Below are positions 63,182 through 64,000 of a DNA stretch of 64,000 nucleotides, one piece after another. The stretch covers positions 1 to 64,000 of the forward strand of contig NZ_FOQM01000022.1 of NCBI RefSeq assembly GCF_900113735.1, in the 5' to 3' direction. This DNA comes from Bradyrhizobium sp. Gha. GTDB lineage: Bacteria > Pseudomonadota > Alphaproteobacteria > Rhizobiales > Xanthobacteraceae. The position numbers and the translations under genes are program-made. Under the pieces are notes generated by a model, which made no database searches, was not told the origin of the DNA, and saw nothing but the letters and a program-made list of their open reading frames with translations. Numbering within the stretch: the first letter of the stretch is position 1; every line of letters starts with the position of its first letter.

Positions 63182-64000
63182 ATGTTGTCTGTCGAACTCA
63201 TCATCGTCGTCGTCCTGATCGTCATCAACGGCCTGCTCGCCATGTCGGAGCTCGCCGTGGTCTCGTCGCGCCCGGCGCGGTTGTCGCTGCTCGCGGCCAA
63301 GGGCGTGCGCGGCGCCGGGCGCGCACTGACATTGGCTGCGGATCCCGGAAAGTTCCTTTCGACCGTGCAGATCGGCATCACGCTGGTCGGCGTGCTCTCC
63401 GGTGCGTTCTCCGGCGCGACGCTCGGACAGCGGCTGACCCAATGGCTGCTCGAGCTCGGCCTGTCCCCGGGCATTGCCGACATCGTCGGCGTCGGCATCG
63501 TCGTCACCATCATCACCTATGCGACCCTGATCGTCGGCGAACTGGTGCCGAAGCAGGTCGCGCTGCGCGACCCCGAAAGTATCGCGGTGAAGGTCGCGCC
63601 GGCGATGCACGTGCTGGCGCGGGTCTCGCTGCCGCTGGTGTTCCTGCTCGACGTCTCCGGCAAGCTGATCCTGAAGCTGCTCGGCCGCGGCGGCAAGGCC
63701 GAGGAGAAAGTGTCGGAGGACGAGATCCATCATCTCGTCAGCGAGGCCGAGAGCGCGGGCGTGCTCGAGCCCGGCGAAAAGGAAATGATTGCCGGCGTGA
63801 TGCGGCTTGGCGACCGCCCGGTGGGCGCGGTGATGACGCCGCGCACGGAGGTCGACGAGATCGACCTGAACGACGATCGGACGGCGATCCAGACGATGAT
63901 CGCCGAGAGCCCGCATTCGCGCTTTCCCGTTTGTGACGGCGATCGCGACAAGCCGATCGGCGTGCTCCAGGCCAAGGATCTGCTGATTGCCTATATGCGC
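63182..64000 (+). CDS. CorC/CNNM (HlyC) family membrane protein, partial
   Basis: The N-terminal 273 residues of a CNNM-type transporter-like protein; the gene runs off the right edge. The N-terminal DUF21 membrane domain has ELIIVVVLIVINGLLAMSEL (E/N-rich motif), FLSTVQIGITLVGVLSGAFS and ATLIVGELVPKQVALRDPES. The start of the cytoplasmic CBS pair follows (MTPRTEVDEIDLNDDRTAI, HSRFPVCDGDRDKPIGVLQA, KDLLIAYMR). Members export or handle Mg2+ and other divalent cations. Start ATG 63182. It lies 104 bp after the ABC ATPase and may or may not share its transcript. Confidence 0.92.
   Translation, partial: MLSVELIIVVVLIVINGLLAMSELAVVSSRPARLSLLAAKGVRGAGRALTLAADPGKFLSTVQIGITLVGVLSGAFSGATLGQRLTQWLLELGLSPGIADIVGVGIVVTIITYATLIVGELVPKQVALRDPESIAVKVAPAMHVLARVSLPLVFLLDVSGKLILKLLGRGGKAEEKVSEDEIHHLVSEAESAGVLEPGEKEMIAGVMRLGDRPVGAVMTPRTEVDEIDLNDDRTAIQTMIAESPHSRFPVCDGDRDKPIGVLQAKDLLIAYMR

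Overview
The window looks like the chromosome of a Bradyrhizobium-type alphaproteobacterium (Rhizobiales, Nitrobacteraceae). This rests on the high GC content, the Rhizobiales gene order chvI-chvG-hprK-EIIA(Man)-HPr, several families of intergenic palindromes typical of Bradyrhizobium and Rhodopseudomonas, an alphaproteobacterial LexA box, and gene families such as DUF2865, Inh-type inhibitors and Omp25/OprB porins. The genus is inferred from recognised families, not from a search. No rRNA, tRNA, CRISPR or prophage was seen.

Layout. 0-12 kb: the 5' part of an IS4-type transposase at the left edge, then ugd, an acyltransferase, a quinone-oxidoreductase/LysR divergent pair, polA, an FMN reductase, a LysE exporter, a GST, pyrE and a DUF2865 protein. 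11.8-20 kb: an unknown gene with a LexA box, glgP, a thioesterase, pckA, a decayed CHAT-domain gene and a HugZ-like protein. 20.2-24.3 kb: the ChvI/ChvG envelope two-component system directly joined to the regulatory PTS genes. 24.3-28 kb: a GT39 glycosyltransferase and lepA. 28-35.4 kb: a loose stretch of small secreted, membrane or unknown genes with a DinB protein, a racemase, an L,D-transpeptidase, an AhpD-like protein and an AHSA1 protein. 35.7-41.4 kb: plsY, an acyl-CoA-dehydrogenase-like flavoprotein, mepA, modABC and a PepSY protein. 41.7-49.7 kb: a K+/H+ antiporter, an MscS channel, map, an ECF sigma factor with its monooxygenase partner, radC, a DUF4239 membrane protein and a glycine-zipper protein. 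49.9-51.7 kb: an ECF42-type sigma factor with its DGPF partner. 51.8-57.2 kb: a tightly overlapped NMT1-type ABC transporter operon that also encodes a 2-hydroxyacid dehydrogenase and an Inh-like protein, with a divergent creatininase-family gene. 57.3-64 kb: a small secreted protein, an unusual Omp25-OprB double-barrel porin, a double-permease ABC protein, an ATPase with a C-terminal extension, and a CorC/CNNM transporter cut by the right edge.

Most of the window is ordinary core genome. The points most worth following are: (1) the canonical LexA box in front of an unrecognised 143-aa protein; (2) loss of all the classical proofreading residues in the PolA 3'-5' exonuclease domain; (3) the double-barrel porin and receptor-less ABC system, with a Fur/Mur-like palindrome upstream; (4) the CHAT-domain gene, which is decayed through at least four frame changes; and (5) the two extracytoplasmic-function sigma modules 3 kb apart.
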